Source: an uncultured Actinomyces sp. (GTDB lineage: Bacteria; Actinomycetota; Actinomycetes; Actinomycetales; Actinomycetaceae). From it: DNA of 17,037 nt. The DNA lies in assembly GCA_938028585.1 (NCBI GenBank), contig CALIZH010000183.1, positions 1-17,037 on the forward strand, in the 5' to 3' direction. The notes under the pieces are model-generated. The model was not told where the DNA came from. It was given only the letters and a program-made list of their open reading frames with translations, and did no database searches. Below are positions 6,963-14,754 of this stretch, piece by piece; the first letter of the stretch is position 1; every line of letters begins with the position of its first letter. The position numbers and the translations under genes were made by a program.

Positions 6963-7010
6963 GATCGCCTCCTGTGTTGCTCCCAGTATCTTAGAGCGCG
7001 ACCGAGTAAT

Positions 7011-7736
7011 TCAGCTTTCGACACCCGGGAGCCGCCATGAGCGCCGGTGAAGCTCCGAGGGCCCCAAACGCTTCAAAGCATCGACATGAGCGGCCGAAGA
7101 ATAGCCTTTGTTCGATGCCCATCCATATCCCGGGTCCTCGTATTCTTCCATCAAGCGATCGCGAAAAACTTTCGCAGCAACTGAAGCAGCAGACACCGTC
7201 GCACACGATGCATCCGCCTTAACACGAGTAAGAACCTTTGGTGTAGAGACTGCGGGATAAAGCGGACCATCAAGATCATCAAATAGATCCGGAGAATCGC
7301 TGAGCCAATCGTGGCTTCCATCCAAAATGACAAGATCTGCTTGAAAACCACGATCGGATGCGGCCTTCAACGCACGCCGTCCGGCGAGTCGAAGCGCAGC
7401 GATAATCCCAAAACGATCGATCTCATCATTGCTTGCCTGACCAATTTGAATGCAGGGGCTCCACTGAAACACAGGCTCGAATAAAGCCTCGCGGGCGCGA
7501 AGAGTGAGCATCTTCGAATCAGCGAGCCCCGGAAGAACTGGAATCCCGGTAGGAGGAGCGAAAGCCAAGCCGACGCATACCGGACCGGCAAGAGATCCGC
7601 GTCCAACCTCGTCCATGCCGGCGACCACGCCGAAACTGCCTTGGAGCTCTTCTTCCCACTCACGGGTGGGAGTAATTTTGGACGAGCGCCTCGGGGCTTC
7701 TGTGCGGCTCGAGGAAGTCTGCTTGGATGCGTTCAT
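7011..7736 (-). CDS. rnhB: Ribonuclease HII
   Basis: Cleaves RNA in RNA-DNA hybrids and starts removal of ribonucleotides misincorporated into DNA. It has 241 aa. The active site is seen as MDEVGRGSLAGP (D42, E43), VILDGSHDW (D139) and KADAS (D175), followed by the signature SAASVAAKVFRD (182-193). Residues 1-35 are a polar, Ser/Arg-rich extension not needed for the catalytic core. The ATG at 7734-7736 overlaps the lepB stop as ATGA, and no clear ribosome site is present, so translation is probably coupled to lepB. The lepB-rnhB-DUF2469 order is typical of actinobacteria. Confidence 0.96.
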   Translation of the reverse strand: MNASKQTSSSRTEAPRRSSKITPTREWEEELQGSFGVVAGMDEVGRGSLAGPVCVGLAFAPPTGIPVLPGLADSKMLTLRAREALFEPVFQWSPCIQIGQASNDEIDRFGIIAALRLAGRRALKAASDRGFQADLVILDGSHDWLSDSPDLFDDLDGPLYPAVSTPKVLTRVKADASCATVSAASVAAKVFRDRLMEEYEDPGYGWASNKGYSSAAHVDALKRLGPSELHRRSWRLPGVES

Positions 7737-8485
7737 TTCGCATTGGGGACGTCAGCGAAGACCGAGCGATCCCCCAACCAACTGAGGCGTTTGCTCGGCC
7801 AAATTACTGCGAAAGCACGCCCGACTACTGCACTTTCAGGCACGTATGGGGTTTGCCCATTCCCCATGTGATAACGAGAATCCGCAGAATTTGAGCGATT
7901 ATCTCCCATAACCCACAGAGAGCCTTCAGGAACAGTGATGTCGAAAGTTATTGACGAGGCCGCACCCTGGTTGGCAATGTAGGGTTCGGTGATCGTGACG
8001 CCATTGACCTGAAGCTTGCCATCTGCCGTACAGCAAGTCACGTGATCGCCGCCTAGACCGATCACTCGCTTCACTAAGGTTTGTTCTCCACCTGCCGGAA
8101 GCAATCCGGTAAATTCAGCCACTTTTCGCAAAGGCGAAGAGCTATCTGTTTCGCTCTTGGCAAGCCATCCCAACGTGTCGTCAAAAACGACAACGTCTCC
8201 GCGCTTGATGTCTCCCGTAAAGTGGGAAACACGAGATACTGCGATGCGGTCTTTTTCAACCAGAGTATTACGCATCGATGCAGAAGGGATCCAAAAGACC
8301 TGCACAAGGAAGGCGCGTAGAAGCGAAGAGATCACCAAGGCGCAGACGATAATAACCGCAAGCTCACGCAGCCAGTTGAATGGGTTCTTCCGTGCCCGAC
8401 GTTCTTCGCGCTCGATGTCCTTAATCGAAGGGCCGTGAGCGACCGGCATTCGGACGGCTCTCCCACGTGCGCCTGATCGACTCAT
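7733..8485 (-). CDS. lepB: Signal peptidase I
   Basis: Membrane-bound serine/lysine protease that removes signal peptides from exported proteins. It has 250 aa. A polar, basic cytoplasmic segment (1-38) is followed by one membrane helix at about 41-62 and the extracellular catalytic domain. Ser70 in IPSASM is the nucleophile, Lys139 in LVKRVIGLGGDHV the general base, and MGDNRSNSADSR (193-204) the conserved C-terminal box. A Cys-Cys pair (151-152) sits in the beta-rich insert. AAAGGGA precedes the ATG at 8483-8485. The gene lies just after the rplS terminator, so it likely has its own promoter in 8486-8532, although I see no clear one. It is likely responsible for cleaving exported proteins generally. 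Confidence 0.97.
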   Translation of the reverse strand: MSRSGARGRAVRMPVAHGPSIKDIEREERRARKNPFNWLRELAVIIVCALVISSLLRAFLVQVFWIPSASMRNTLVEKDRIAVSRVSHFTGDIKRGDVVVFDDTLGWLAKSETDSSSPLRKVAEFTGLLPAGGEQTLVKRVIGLGGDHVTCCTADGKLQVNGVTITEPYIANQGAASSITFDITVPEGSLWVMGDNRSNSADSRYHMGNGQTPYVPESAVVGRAFAVIWPSKRLSWLGDRSVFADVPNAK

Positions 8486-8532
8486 AAACAGATCCCTTTC
8501 CTATGTCTACCGTAAATTCTCACACGTATGCG

Positions 8533-8560
8533 AAAACCCGGCATCCTTAAGGATACCGGG
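8533..8560 (-). terminator. Intrinsic terminator after rplS
   Basis: On the minus strand CCCGGTATCC (8560-8551), loop TTAA, GGATGCCGGG (8546-8537), then TTTT. The 10-bp stem has a single T-G wobble and is followed directly by the T-run, a textbook rho-independent terminator. It lies 20 nt past the rplS stop and marks the end of the rpsP-khpA-rimM-trmD-rplS transcription unit. Confidence 0.9.
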
Positions 8561-8579
8561 CTTATATCGCGAGCGAGTG

Positions 8580-8936
8580 TCACTCGGCAGATCCGGAGCG
8601 GTGCTCCTTGATCTTTGCGGCCTTACCGTGGCGCTCACGCAGGTAGTAGAGCTTTGCGCGGCGCACGTCGCCCTTGGTCACGACCTCGATCTTGTCGATC
8701 GTGGGTGCGTGCAGGGGGAAGGTACGCTCAACACCGACACCGAAGGAAACCTTGCGGACGGTGAAAGTTTCGGAAACACCGTGGCCACGGCGTGCGATAA
8801 CAACGCCCTGGAAAACCTGGATACGTGAGCGGTTACCTTCGATAACCTTCACGTGAACCTTAACGGTATCGCCTGCACGGAAAGCAGGGATGTCTTCGCG
8901 CAGCGATGCTGCATCGACGGCGTCCAGCTTTTGCAT
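8580..8936 (-). CDS. rplS: 50S ribosomal protein L19
   Basis: Protein L19 of the large subunit, located at the subunit interface, 118 aa. It is recognised by FRAGDTVKVHVKVIEGNRSRIQVFQGVVIARRG, ETFTVRK, GVGVERTFPLHAPTIDKIEV and RRAKLYYLRERHGKAAKI. The ATG at 8934-8936 follows AAGGAG; an upstream in-frame start at 8990 is rejected because L19 begins with MQKLD-type sequence. It is the last gene of the S16-KhpA-RimM-TrmD-L19 unit and is directly followed by a strong terminator. It is separated from trmD by 198 nt, long enough for its own promoter or leader. Confidence 0.97.
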   Translation of the reverse strand: MQKLDAVDAASLREDIPAFRAGDTVKVHVKVIEGNRSRIQVFQGVVIARRGHGVSETFTVRKVSFGVGVERTFPLHAPTIDKIEVVTKGDVRRAKLYYLRERHGKAAKIKEHRSGSAE

Positions 8937-8954
8937 TTTCACTCCTTGACGCTT

Positions 8955-8996
8955 CTGCCGCAGGTCAGTCACGTCTTTTCGGCAGGTCAAGCCTGC
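8955..8996 (-). promoter_or_regulatory. Possible alternative-stem leader of rplS
   Basis: Upstream of the rplS ribosome site two stems compete for the same bases: GCAGG (8996-8992) with CCTGC (8986-8982), or CTGCCG (8985-8980) with CGGCAG (8960-8955). They share 8982-8985 and cannot form together. This could be a regulatory leader or chance in a GC-rich segment. I see no known motif in the rest of the 198-nt gap (8937-9134). Confidence 0.25.
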
Positions 8997-9134
8997 GTTT
9001 CTTCATGTATCTGCATGATCCGGCGGCCCCCCACGGCAGGCTACGCCACACACAGACCGTTTAATTTTGCCACAGCTCAGGTACTAAAGAACACCCCGAA
9101 AGCCCAGAAGTGTGAGCACCAAGCGGTGATTTCG

Positions 9135-10460
9135 CTAACTCTCCTTGGGACGAATCATGACGACGTCGGTGGCCTCGGTATTGGCACTCAAACGGAAACG
9201 ACGCCTTCCTGCCTTTTTAAAACCATGCTTGCGATAAAAACGTTGTGCGCGTTCGTTATAGATGTGTGTTCCTAAAACGATTTGGCTTGCGCCTTCTTCT
9301 CTGGCACTACGAATCGTGTGCTCAAGAATCGCACCAGCAATACCAGTTCCGTGAGCATCTTCGCGCACATAGCACTTCGAAAGATAGGCAGCATGCTCGT
9401 CCAAGGGATACTTGCCATTTCCACGCGGCATTTCTTTCGGACTATGCAAGAAAATCAAGGTGTAGGCAAGCAGCTGACCTTCACTCTCCGCAAGGAAACA
9501 GCGCGCATTGGGATCAGCAAGATATTCCTCAAAAACCTGAGGATTCAACCCATCAGAAATAAAAGCCTGGACATCTTCCTCAGGAATAAAGTCCGGAGGT
9601 GCCATGGGGAAAGTGAGGCTCGCAAGCTCACTGATACGCTCGGCCTCGTCAGGGCGCGCAGCACGAATCTCAACGGGAGCTACGCGATCCTCACGCATCA
9701 GCACACCGTTTTCCGCCAGGATTTCCCTGTCCCGGGTACTCAGCTGATCAGCTGAAGAGTTCACGATACGGGCGACGATATCCGGGCGTCGTTGCGCCGT
9801 TCGTTCAAGACTGCGATCTAAACGCCAACGATCGATCTTTGCGTGGTCACCGGACATCAATACATCGGGAACCTGGTGCCCGCGCCATTCTTGTGGCTTC
9901 GTGTAAACCGGGTATTCCAAGAGACCAATACCGCTGTGGGATTCTTCAACCAGAGAATCGGGGTTCCCAATCACTCCGTCAATCAACCGACCAACAGCTT
10001 CAACCAAGACCAAGGCTGCCACTTCCCCACCGTTGAGGACGTAATCCCCGATGGAGAATTCTTCAACGACGACACCTCGGTTACGGTAGTGATCAGCAAC
10101 GCGCTGATCAATGCCCTCGTATCGTCCGCACGCGACGATGATTCGGTCGAAATGTGAAAGTTCCTCAGCTTTTTTCTGGTTAAAGGGGATTCCCGAAGGT
10201 GTGGGGATGGCTAGAACGCACTTTCCAGGCTCTGTTCCGATGACGGTGTCCAGTGCCTCCCCCCAGACATCAGGCCTCATGACCATACCCGCACCCCCAC
10301 CATACGGGGTGTCATCAACCGTTCGATGACGATCATGCGTCCATGAACGCAGGTCATGGACGTGAATGTCCAGCTGGCCGTTTTGACGGGCCTTCCCCAT
10401 GAGAGAGAGGTCAAGAGCGGCAAAGTACTGCGGGAAAATGCTCAGCAGATCGATACGCAT
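9135..10460 (-). CDS. trmD: tRNA (guanine37-N1)-methyltransferase fused to GNAT acetyltransferase domain
   Basis: A 441-aa fusion. Residues 1-255 are a complete TrmD, which uses S-adenosylmethionine to make m1G37 in tRNA and prevents frameshifting: MRIDLLSIFPQYF, TPYGGGAGMVM, the knot motifs ACGRYEGIDQR (110-120) and SIGDYVLNGGEVAAL (136-150), and EYPVYTKPQEWRG. Residues about 262-441 are a GNAT N-acetyltransferase: VEIRAARPDEAERI, YLSKCYVREDAHGTGIAGAILEHT (359-382, acetyl-CoA loop near 370-376) and YNERAQRFYRKHGFKKAG (401-418). Typical TrmD has about 230-260 residues. The frame is uninterrupted across the junction (about 9675-9700), so it is a true fusion unless a second start is used, for example the Met at residue 255. 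The start is 14 nt after the rimM stop, with GAGGAAG. The acetylated substrate is unknown. Confidence 0.93.
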   Translation of the reverse strand: MRIDLLSIFPQYFAALDLSLMGKARQNGQLDIHVHDLRSWTHDRHRTVDDTPYGGGAGMVMRPDVWGEALDTVIGTEPGKCVLAIPTPSGIPFNQKKAEELSHFDRIIVACGRYEGIDQRVADHYRNRGVVVEEFSIGDYVLNGGEVAALVLVEAVGRLIDGVIGNPDSLVEESHSGIGLLEYPVYTKPQEWRGHQVPDVLMSGDHAKIDRWRLDRSLERTAQRRPDIVARIVNSSADQLSTRDREILAENGVLMREDRVAPVEIRAARPDEAERISELASLTFPMAPPDFIPEEDVQAFISDGLNPQVFEEYLADPNARCFLAESEGQLLAYTLIFLHSPKEMPRGNGKYPLDEHAAYLSKCYVREDAHGTGIAGAILEHTIRSAREEGASQIVLGTHIYNERAQRFYRKHGFKKAGRRRFRLSANTEATDVVMIRPKES

Positions 10461-10474
10461 AGGCTTTCTCTTCC

Positions 10475-10981
10475 TCAGCGGGCCTCAATGGCTTGATCAT
10501 CAAAAAGCCCGGGGAGCGGCTCGATCGTCACAGTACCGTTGGGGATGTCAACCGTGGGAACAAGTTGATGGACGAAGGGAACCATGACAGTGCCTGCGGA
10601 GGTCTTCACTAAGAGGAGATCCTGAGCGGCTCCCATTTGGAGCCCTTGAACCACGCCCAATGCGTTCCCTTGAGGATCAACTGCGCGCAGGCCCTTGAGC
10701 TGGTGCGGATACCACGCATCTTCTTCTTCCCTCTCGTCGACAAGCAGACGAGCGCCGCGCAGTACTTCGGCGTCCTCGCGGCTTGAAACCTCATCAAAAA
10801 GGGCGATGACACGATCTTTTTGCTGACGAATTGAAGAAAGCGTGAGCTTAGGGAACTGCGCATTCGAGGTCGAGAAGCTTTCTCCAGGGGTAAAAAGCTG
10901 CGGATCGTCGCTTCGAATATCCACAATGACTTCCCCACGCAGTCCGTGTGCGGGTCCGATCTGTGCTGCCGTCATGAGCAT
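10475..10981 (-). CDS. rimM: Ribosome maturation factor RimM
   Basis: Assembly factor that binds S19 and helps mature the 30S head, including the 3' domain of 16S rRNA. It has 168 aa. The N-terminal RimM barrel (about 4-80) carries IGPAHGLRGEVIVDIRSD, and the C-terminal PRC barrel (about 90-165) carries WYPHQLKGLRAVDPQGNALG and MVPFVHQLVPTVDIPNGTVTI. The ATG at 10979-10981 follows AAAGGA; the ATG at 10975 is an equally good reading two codons on. It lies between khpA and trmD, as in many bacteria, but is separated from khpA by a long hairpin. Confidence 0.95.
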   Translation of the reverse strand: MLMTAAQIGPAHGLRGEVIVDIRSDDPQLFTPGESFSTSNAQFPKLTLSSIRQQKDRVIALFDEVSSREDAEVLRGARLLVDEREEEDAWYPHQLKGLRAVDPQGNALGVVQGLQMGAAQDLLLVKTSAGTVMVPFVHQLVPTVDIPNGTVTIEPLPGLFDDQAIEAR

Positions 10982-11007
10982 GGGATGAATCCTTTTCGGG
11001 GGTATGC

Positions 11008-11042
11008 CAAACGGGGACCTGTTTAAGCCAGGTCCCCGTTTG
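11008..11042 (-). terminator. 14-bp perfect inverted repeat between khpA and rimM
   Basis: CAAACGGGGACCTG (11008-11021), a 7-base loop, CAGGTCCCCGTTTG (11029-11042). The 14-bp perfect stem lies 14 nt after the khpA stop and 26 nt before the rimM start. No T-run follows on either strand, apart from GTTT inside the stem. It may be a U-tract-less terminator or attenuator that lowers rimM-trmD-rplS expression relative to rpsP-khpA, or a barrier stabilising the upstream mRNA 3' end. Confidence 0.65.
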
Positions 11043-11056
11043 AGATCACTAAGTTG

Positions 11057-11296
11057 TCACTCGCGGTCGGTGTCAACGACATCAACGCGGACATTTCCCC
11101 GGGGAGAAAGCGCGTTCATTACCGTGCGCAGCGCACGGGCCGTACGACCTCCGCGGCCGATGACACGCCCCAGATCCTCAGGGTTCACACGAACCTCAAG
11201 CATCTGCCCACGACGCATATTGCGAGAAGAAACTCGCACGTCTTCGGGGTGATCAACGATTCCGCTGACCAGGTGTTCGAGTGCATCAGCGAGCAT
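11057..11296 (-). CDS. khpA: KH-domain RNA-binding protein KhpA
   Basis: A 79-aa single KH-domain protein of the KhpA/YlqC family. Family members bind RNA, and in Gram-positives KhpA works with KhpB (EloR/Jag) in RNA regulation linked to cell elongation. The KH signature VIGRGGRTARALRTVMNA contains the GxxG loop G-R-G-G at 47-50. The rest (MLADALEHLVSGIVDHPEDV, VRVNPEDLG, VRVDVVD) fits the family over its full length. It starts 2 nt after the rpsP stop, with GAGGAAG inside the rpsP end, so the two are translationally linked. The rpsP-khpA-rimM order is conserved in actinobacteria and Firmicutes. Confidence 0.95.
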   Translation of the reverse strand: MLADALEHLVSGIVDHPEDVRVSSRNMRRGQMLEVRVNPEDLGRVIGRGGRTARALRTVMNALSPRGNVRVDVVDTDRE

Positions 11297-11298
11297 GA

Positions 11299-11784
11299 TC
11301 AGGCTTCCTCGCCGGCTTCTTCAGCCTTGGGCTCTTCTGCAGCTTCTTCAGCGGCAGCAGCCTGTGCGGCTTCCTCTTCAGCCTTGCGAGCAGCTTCTTC
11401 CTCAGCCTTCTTGGCGGAGGCGTCTGCCTTGCGCTTCTCAGCAGCGGCTTCGGCGTCCTTGATCGCCTGAGCAGCAGCGGCTGCCTTGTCGGCATCTGCG
11501 TACTGCACGCGGGACACTGCGTCTGCCTTGCCATTGAAGCGAGCGATGTCACCGGTCAGGACCAGCAGGTTACGAACCTGGTCCGAAGGCTGTGCGCCAA
11601 CGCCGAGCCAGTACTGAACGCGGTCAGACTTGATCTCGATGGTCGAGGGGTTCGGGGTCGGATCATACAGACCGACCTCTTCGATGACGCGTCCGTCACG
11701 CTTCTTGCGCGAGTCAACGACAACGACACGGTAAACGGGTGCATGGATCTTGCCCATGCGCTTCAAACGAATGCGAACTGCCAC
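11299..11784 (-). CDS. rpsP: 30S ribosomal protein S16 with long C-terminal tail
   Basis: Protein S16 of the small subunit, 161 aa. The core (about 1-90) has AVRIRLKRMGKIHAPVYRVVVVDSRKKRDGRVIEEVGLYDPTPNP and QPSDQVRNLL. Residues about 100-161 are a low-complexity Ala/Glu/Lys tail, an extension known from actinobacterial S16 and absent in the roughly 80-residue E. coli protein. The GTG at 11782-11784 gives the conserved VAVRIRLKR start; AGGAG lies 11 nt upstream, a little far. An upstream ATG at 11826 would add 14 non-conserved residues. It is the first gene of rpsP-khpA-rimM-trmD-rplS. Confidence 0.95.
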   Translation of the reverse strand: MAVRIRLKRMGKIHAPVYRVVVVDSRKKRDGRVIEEVGLYDPTPNPSTIEIKSDRVQYWLGVGAQPSDQVRNLLVLTGDIARFNGKADAVSRVQYADADKAAAAAQAIKDAEAAAEKRKADASAKKAEEEAARKAEEEAAQAAAAEEAAEEPKAEEAGEEA

Positions 11785-11915
11785 TGTTGTGGTCACTCCT
11801 GTTTCAAATCGGTGTGGAATAGACATACGTCAGGTAGGGAAACACAGACGATGATTATCCCGGGACGCGACGAACTCAGATGAGAGGGCTCTTCGCACGT
11901 CGAGTACAGCGATTA

Positions 11916-11944
11916 ATTATGCCAGTTTTAGCTGGTCTTTCCAA
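11916..11944 (-). promoter_or_regulatory. Candidate sigma-70-type promoter of the rpsP operon
   Basis: On the minus strand TTGGAA (11944-11939), a 17-base spacer, CATAAT (11921-11916). The -10 box matches TATAAT at five of six bases and the -35 box matches TTGACA at four of six, with ideal spacing. It would start a transcript near 11909 with a leader of about 125 nt before the rpsP GTG. The spacer contains CCAGCTAAAACTGG, an imperfect inverted repeat that could be an operator or a weak terminator for the preceding amidohydrolase gene. This is the best promoter-like sequence I see in the window. Confidence 0.5.
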
Positions 11945-11985
11945 GCCAATCGGCGCCAGACTCAGCCAATTCACGGTGGTCTTGG

Positions 11986-13092
11986 TCACCGCTCAGGCGA
12001 AGACGCCGAAGAAGGTGCGACAAGCTCTCCGCCTCGGCACAGCCAAAGGGGTGCAAGAAGCGCATCAATGTCGTCGGGACAAGCAGAGTATCCGACAAGA
12101 TCAGCGCGTCCTCCAACGAGTCCTTCGTCAACTCCCAGATAGCGGCGCGTTTCCAACGTTGCCCTTTGAAGAATTTCGCGAGGCCTCAACCCAAGTTCGC
12201 CCCAGGCGCGCAGTTCCGCAAGGATACTTCCGGGTTGTTGGTAGCCGCCCGTATCACTTGCAGGTAAGACCGTAATTCCAGAGTCGAAGAGCTCTTGAGC
12301 TTGCTCATATCTGCGTTGCCACAGCGTATTCATTGTCGCTGAATATCGGGGGTATTTACGTGCCGCCTGCTCAGAAAATTCCTTGAACAATTCGCGCTGG
12401 AGCATGGTGACAGATACCGCGATCCCACGTTTTTTCGCTTCGCGGATCTGATCTTTATCCATACCACTGGCATGTTCGATATCATCAACGCCTGCTTCAA
12501 TGAGGTCATCAATGACGCGCGAGGAAAAGGCATGAACCGCCACACGACCTCCGGCCTCGTGGACCCCGGCGACGGCGTCGATAAAAATTTCGCTGGGCCA
12601 CAGGGGATCAAGATCGGCCTGCGCTCCCCCGCTGCGGTCAATCCAATCGCCAACGATCTTCACCCACCCGTCACCGCGGGCACACTCTTCACGCGCAATA
12701 TCTGGCAGCTCACGAACATCACCGATCTCACGCGCAAGACCTCGGATATACCTCATTGGCCTTGCGATATGACGACCGCACCGAATGAGAGTTGGATATC
12801 GGGGCTCATCACTGACCCACGAAGTGTCAACGGGAGATCCACAATCGCGTAGAAGAGTCACCCCGGCACGAAGCATGGCATCAAGTTGCTCGCGCTGTTG
12901 AGCGCGCTCAAGAGACGTCGCAGCTGCACCGACACCGATGTGACAGTGCACATCTGCAAAAGCGGGTGCAGCCCACCCACTCAGAACTTGCGAATAGGCA
13001 GGAATCTCATCGACGGGCGAGATTACTGGAGTTAAATTCCACTGACCACTGACCCATCCTGAATCAGTAAAAAGATGCCCGTCGAAATACAT
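11986..13092 (-). CDS. Metal-dependent amidohydrolase family protein
   Basis: A 368-aa member of the amidohydrolase superfamily, substrate unknown. All expected metal ligands are present: H49 and H51 in ADVHCHIG, K145 (probable carboxylated lysine) in WVKIVGDW, H187 in VAVHAF, H207 in DIEHASGMD and D280 in PASDTGG. This resembles imidazolonepropionase- or prolidase-like members, but no specific reaction can be assigned. There is no signal peptide. The ATG overlaps the ffh stop by one base (TGATG), with GAGG just upstream, so translation is coupled to ffh. A similar hydrolase gene adjoins ffh in M. tuberculosis (Rv2915c, from memory), so the link is old. Confidence 0.88.
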   Translation of the reverse strand: MYFDGHLFTDSGWVSGQWNLTPVISPVDEIPAYSQVLSGWAAPAFADVHCHIGVGAAATSLERAQQREQLDAMLRAGVTLLRDCGSPVDTSWVSDEPRYPTLIRCGRHIARPMRYIRGLAREIGDVRELPDIAREECARGDGWVKIVGDWIDRSGGAQADLDPLWPSEIFIDAVAGVHEAGGRVAVHAFSSRVIDDLIEAGVDDIEHASGMDKDQIREAKKRGIAVSVTMLQRELFKEFSEQAARKYPRYSATMNTLWQRRYEQAQELFDSGITVLPASDTGGYQQPGSILAELRAWGELGLRPREILQRATLETRRYLGVDEGLVGGRADLVGYSACPDDIDALLAPLWLCRGGELVAPSSASSPER

Positions 13093-14696
13093 CAGCCTCG
13101 GCCGAGCATACGTCGGATATCTTCGGGAAGGTCATCCAGGGTCGGGCGCGGCGCATTGGGGGTCTGCGTGGGTGTCTCAGTGACACCAAATGCGGATCCC
13201 GCCGAAGCTGAAGGACGCTGCTCACGAGGAAGCATCGCTTCCAATTCCTGCTGACGACGCTTCGCCGGGTTACCACTTCGCGCCTTCTTCGCAACACGTG
13301 CGCGCTGAGCGCGGTCCTTACGCGCCTGGGCCTTTTGCTTCGCCTTACCGCCGCTACCGGGCATCGAACCAAATCCGGGCATTCCTCCCGGACCCATCTG
13401 TCCCATCTGCCCCATCATGGTTTTTGCGGCCTCAAAACGCTTGACCAAGTTATTGACCTCAGCGACCGTCACGCCTGAACCACGGGCGATGCGCGAGCGA
13501 CGAGAGCCATTGAGAATCGAAACATCGGCACGCTCAGCGGGAGTCATTGAACGGACAATCGCTTCGACGCGATTAACTTCGCGCTCATCGAAGTTCTCAA
13601 GCTGATCACGCATCTGAGCCATTCCGGGGATCATGCCCAGAACCTTCTTCATTGACCCGAGCTTGCGGACCTGCTGAAGCTGGCTAAGGAAGTCATCAAG
13701 CGTGAGCTCACCAGACATGGCCTTCTTGGCCATCTTCTCAGCTTCTTCTGCATCCAAGCGCTTTTCGGCTTGCTCGATGAGCGTCATGATATCGCCCATA
13801 TCGAGGATTCGAGACGCCATACGGTCGGCATGGAAACGCTCGAAGTCATCCAAACCTTCACCCGTCGAGGCAAAGAGGATCGGGGCCCCTGTTACGCCGC
13901 GCACGGAAAGGGCGGCACCGCCTCGGGAGTCACCATCAAGCTTGGAAAGCACGACACCGGTGAAACCAACACCGTCACGGAATGCGGTCGCGGTATTGAC
14001 CGCGTCCTGACCGATCATCGCGTCAAGGACAAACATGACTTCGTGCGGATTGACGGCCTGGCGAATAGCAATCGCCTGATCCATCATCTCTTGATCGACG
14101 CCCAAACGACCCGCGGTATCGACAATCACAACATCAATGCCGTGAGTGATCGCGTAATCCAAACCGGAACGTGCCACTTGAACCGGATCACCAACACCGT
14201 TACCCGGTTCGGGTGCCCACACCTGTACGCCCGCACGCTCACCGACAATTTGAAGCTGGCCGACAGCATTGGGACGCTGAAGGTCAGAGGCGACAAGCAG
14301 AACGCTCTTTCCCTCTTCACGCAGCCACTTACCAAGTTTTCCGGCCAAAGTCGTCTTACCTGCACCCTGCAGACCTGCGAGCATGAAAACTGTCGGGCCT
14401 CGCTGAGCAAAATGCAGCTCTCGGGTTTCGCCACCCAGGATCTCAACAAGTTCATCATGAACAATGCGGACAACCTGCTGACCGGGGTTAAGCGCGCGGG
14501 AACGAGCCGCTCCATACGCCTTCTCGCGAACCTGAGTGGTGAACTGGCGAACGACAGGAAGGGCAACGTCAGCATCGATCAGGGCACGACGAATCTCGCT
14601 AATAGTCTGATCGACATCAGATTCCGTCAAAACTCCGCGCGAACGGAGCCTCTTAAAAGACGCGGTCAAACGATCAGAAAGATCCGAGAAAGCCAC
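13092..14696 (-). CDS. ffh: Signal recognition particle protein Ffh
   Basis: GTPase subunit of the SRP that binds signal sequences on nascent chains and delivers ribosomes to FtsY. It has 534 aa. The N domain covers 1-95. The G domain has P-loop GLQGAGKTT (108-116), DLQRPNAVGQL, DTAGR (193-197) and SKLDGDSRGG (251-260). The Met-rich M domain (about 325-435) contains MIPGMAQM, RVEAIVRSMTPAERAD and the RNA-binding segment SRRSRIARGSGVTVAEVNNLVKRF. A Met/Gly and Lys/Arg-rich tail of about 100 residues follows, as in mycobacterial Ffh. The start is GTG at 14694-14696, preceded by GAGGAG. FtsY, its receptor, lies 58 nt upstream. Confidence 0.97.
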   Translation of the reverse strand: MAFSDLSDRLTASFKRLRSRGVLTESDVDQTISEIRRALIDADVALPVVRQFTTQVREKAYGAARSRALNPGQQVVRIVHDELVEILGGETRELHFAQRGPTVFMLAGLQGAGKTTLAGKLGKWLREEGKSVLLVASDLQRPNAVGQLQIVGERAGVQVWAPEPGNGVGDPVQVARSGLDYAITHGIDVVIVDTAGRLGVDQEMMDQAIAIRQAVNPHEVMFVLDAMIGQDAVNTATAFRDGVGFTGVVLSKLDGDSRGGAALSVRGVTGAPILFASTGEGLDDFERFHADRMASRILDMGDIMTLIEQAEKRLDAEEAEKMAKKAMSGELTLDDFLSQLQQVRKLGSMKKVLGMIPGMAQMRDQLENFDEREVNRVEAIVRSMTPAERADVSILNGSRRSRIARGSGVTVAEVNNLVKRFEAAKTMMGQMGQMGPGGMPGFGSMPGSGGKAKQKAQARKDRAQRARVAKKARSGNPAKRRQQELEAMLPREQRPSASAGSAFGVTETPTQTPNAPRPTLDDLPEDIRRMLGRG

Positions 14697-14754
14697 TGTG
14701 ACTACTCCTCACGAGCACAATTTCTAAATAACTAAATGTTAAGAGTAGTGGGTT

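Noticed and set aside
13770..14735. A 321-codon plus-strand reading frame
   Set aside because: It is fully antisense to ffh, which has all SRP54 motifs; the translated sequence is low-quality and matches no family. Other long plus-strand frames opposite rpsB, dprA and ftsY are shadows for the same reason.
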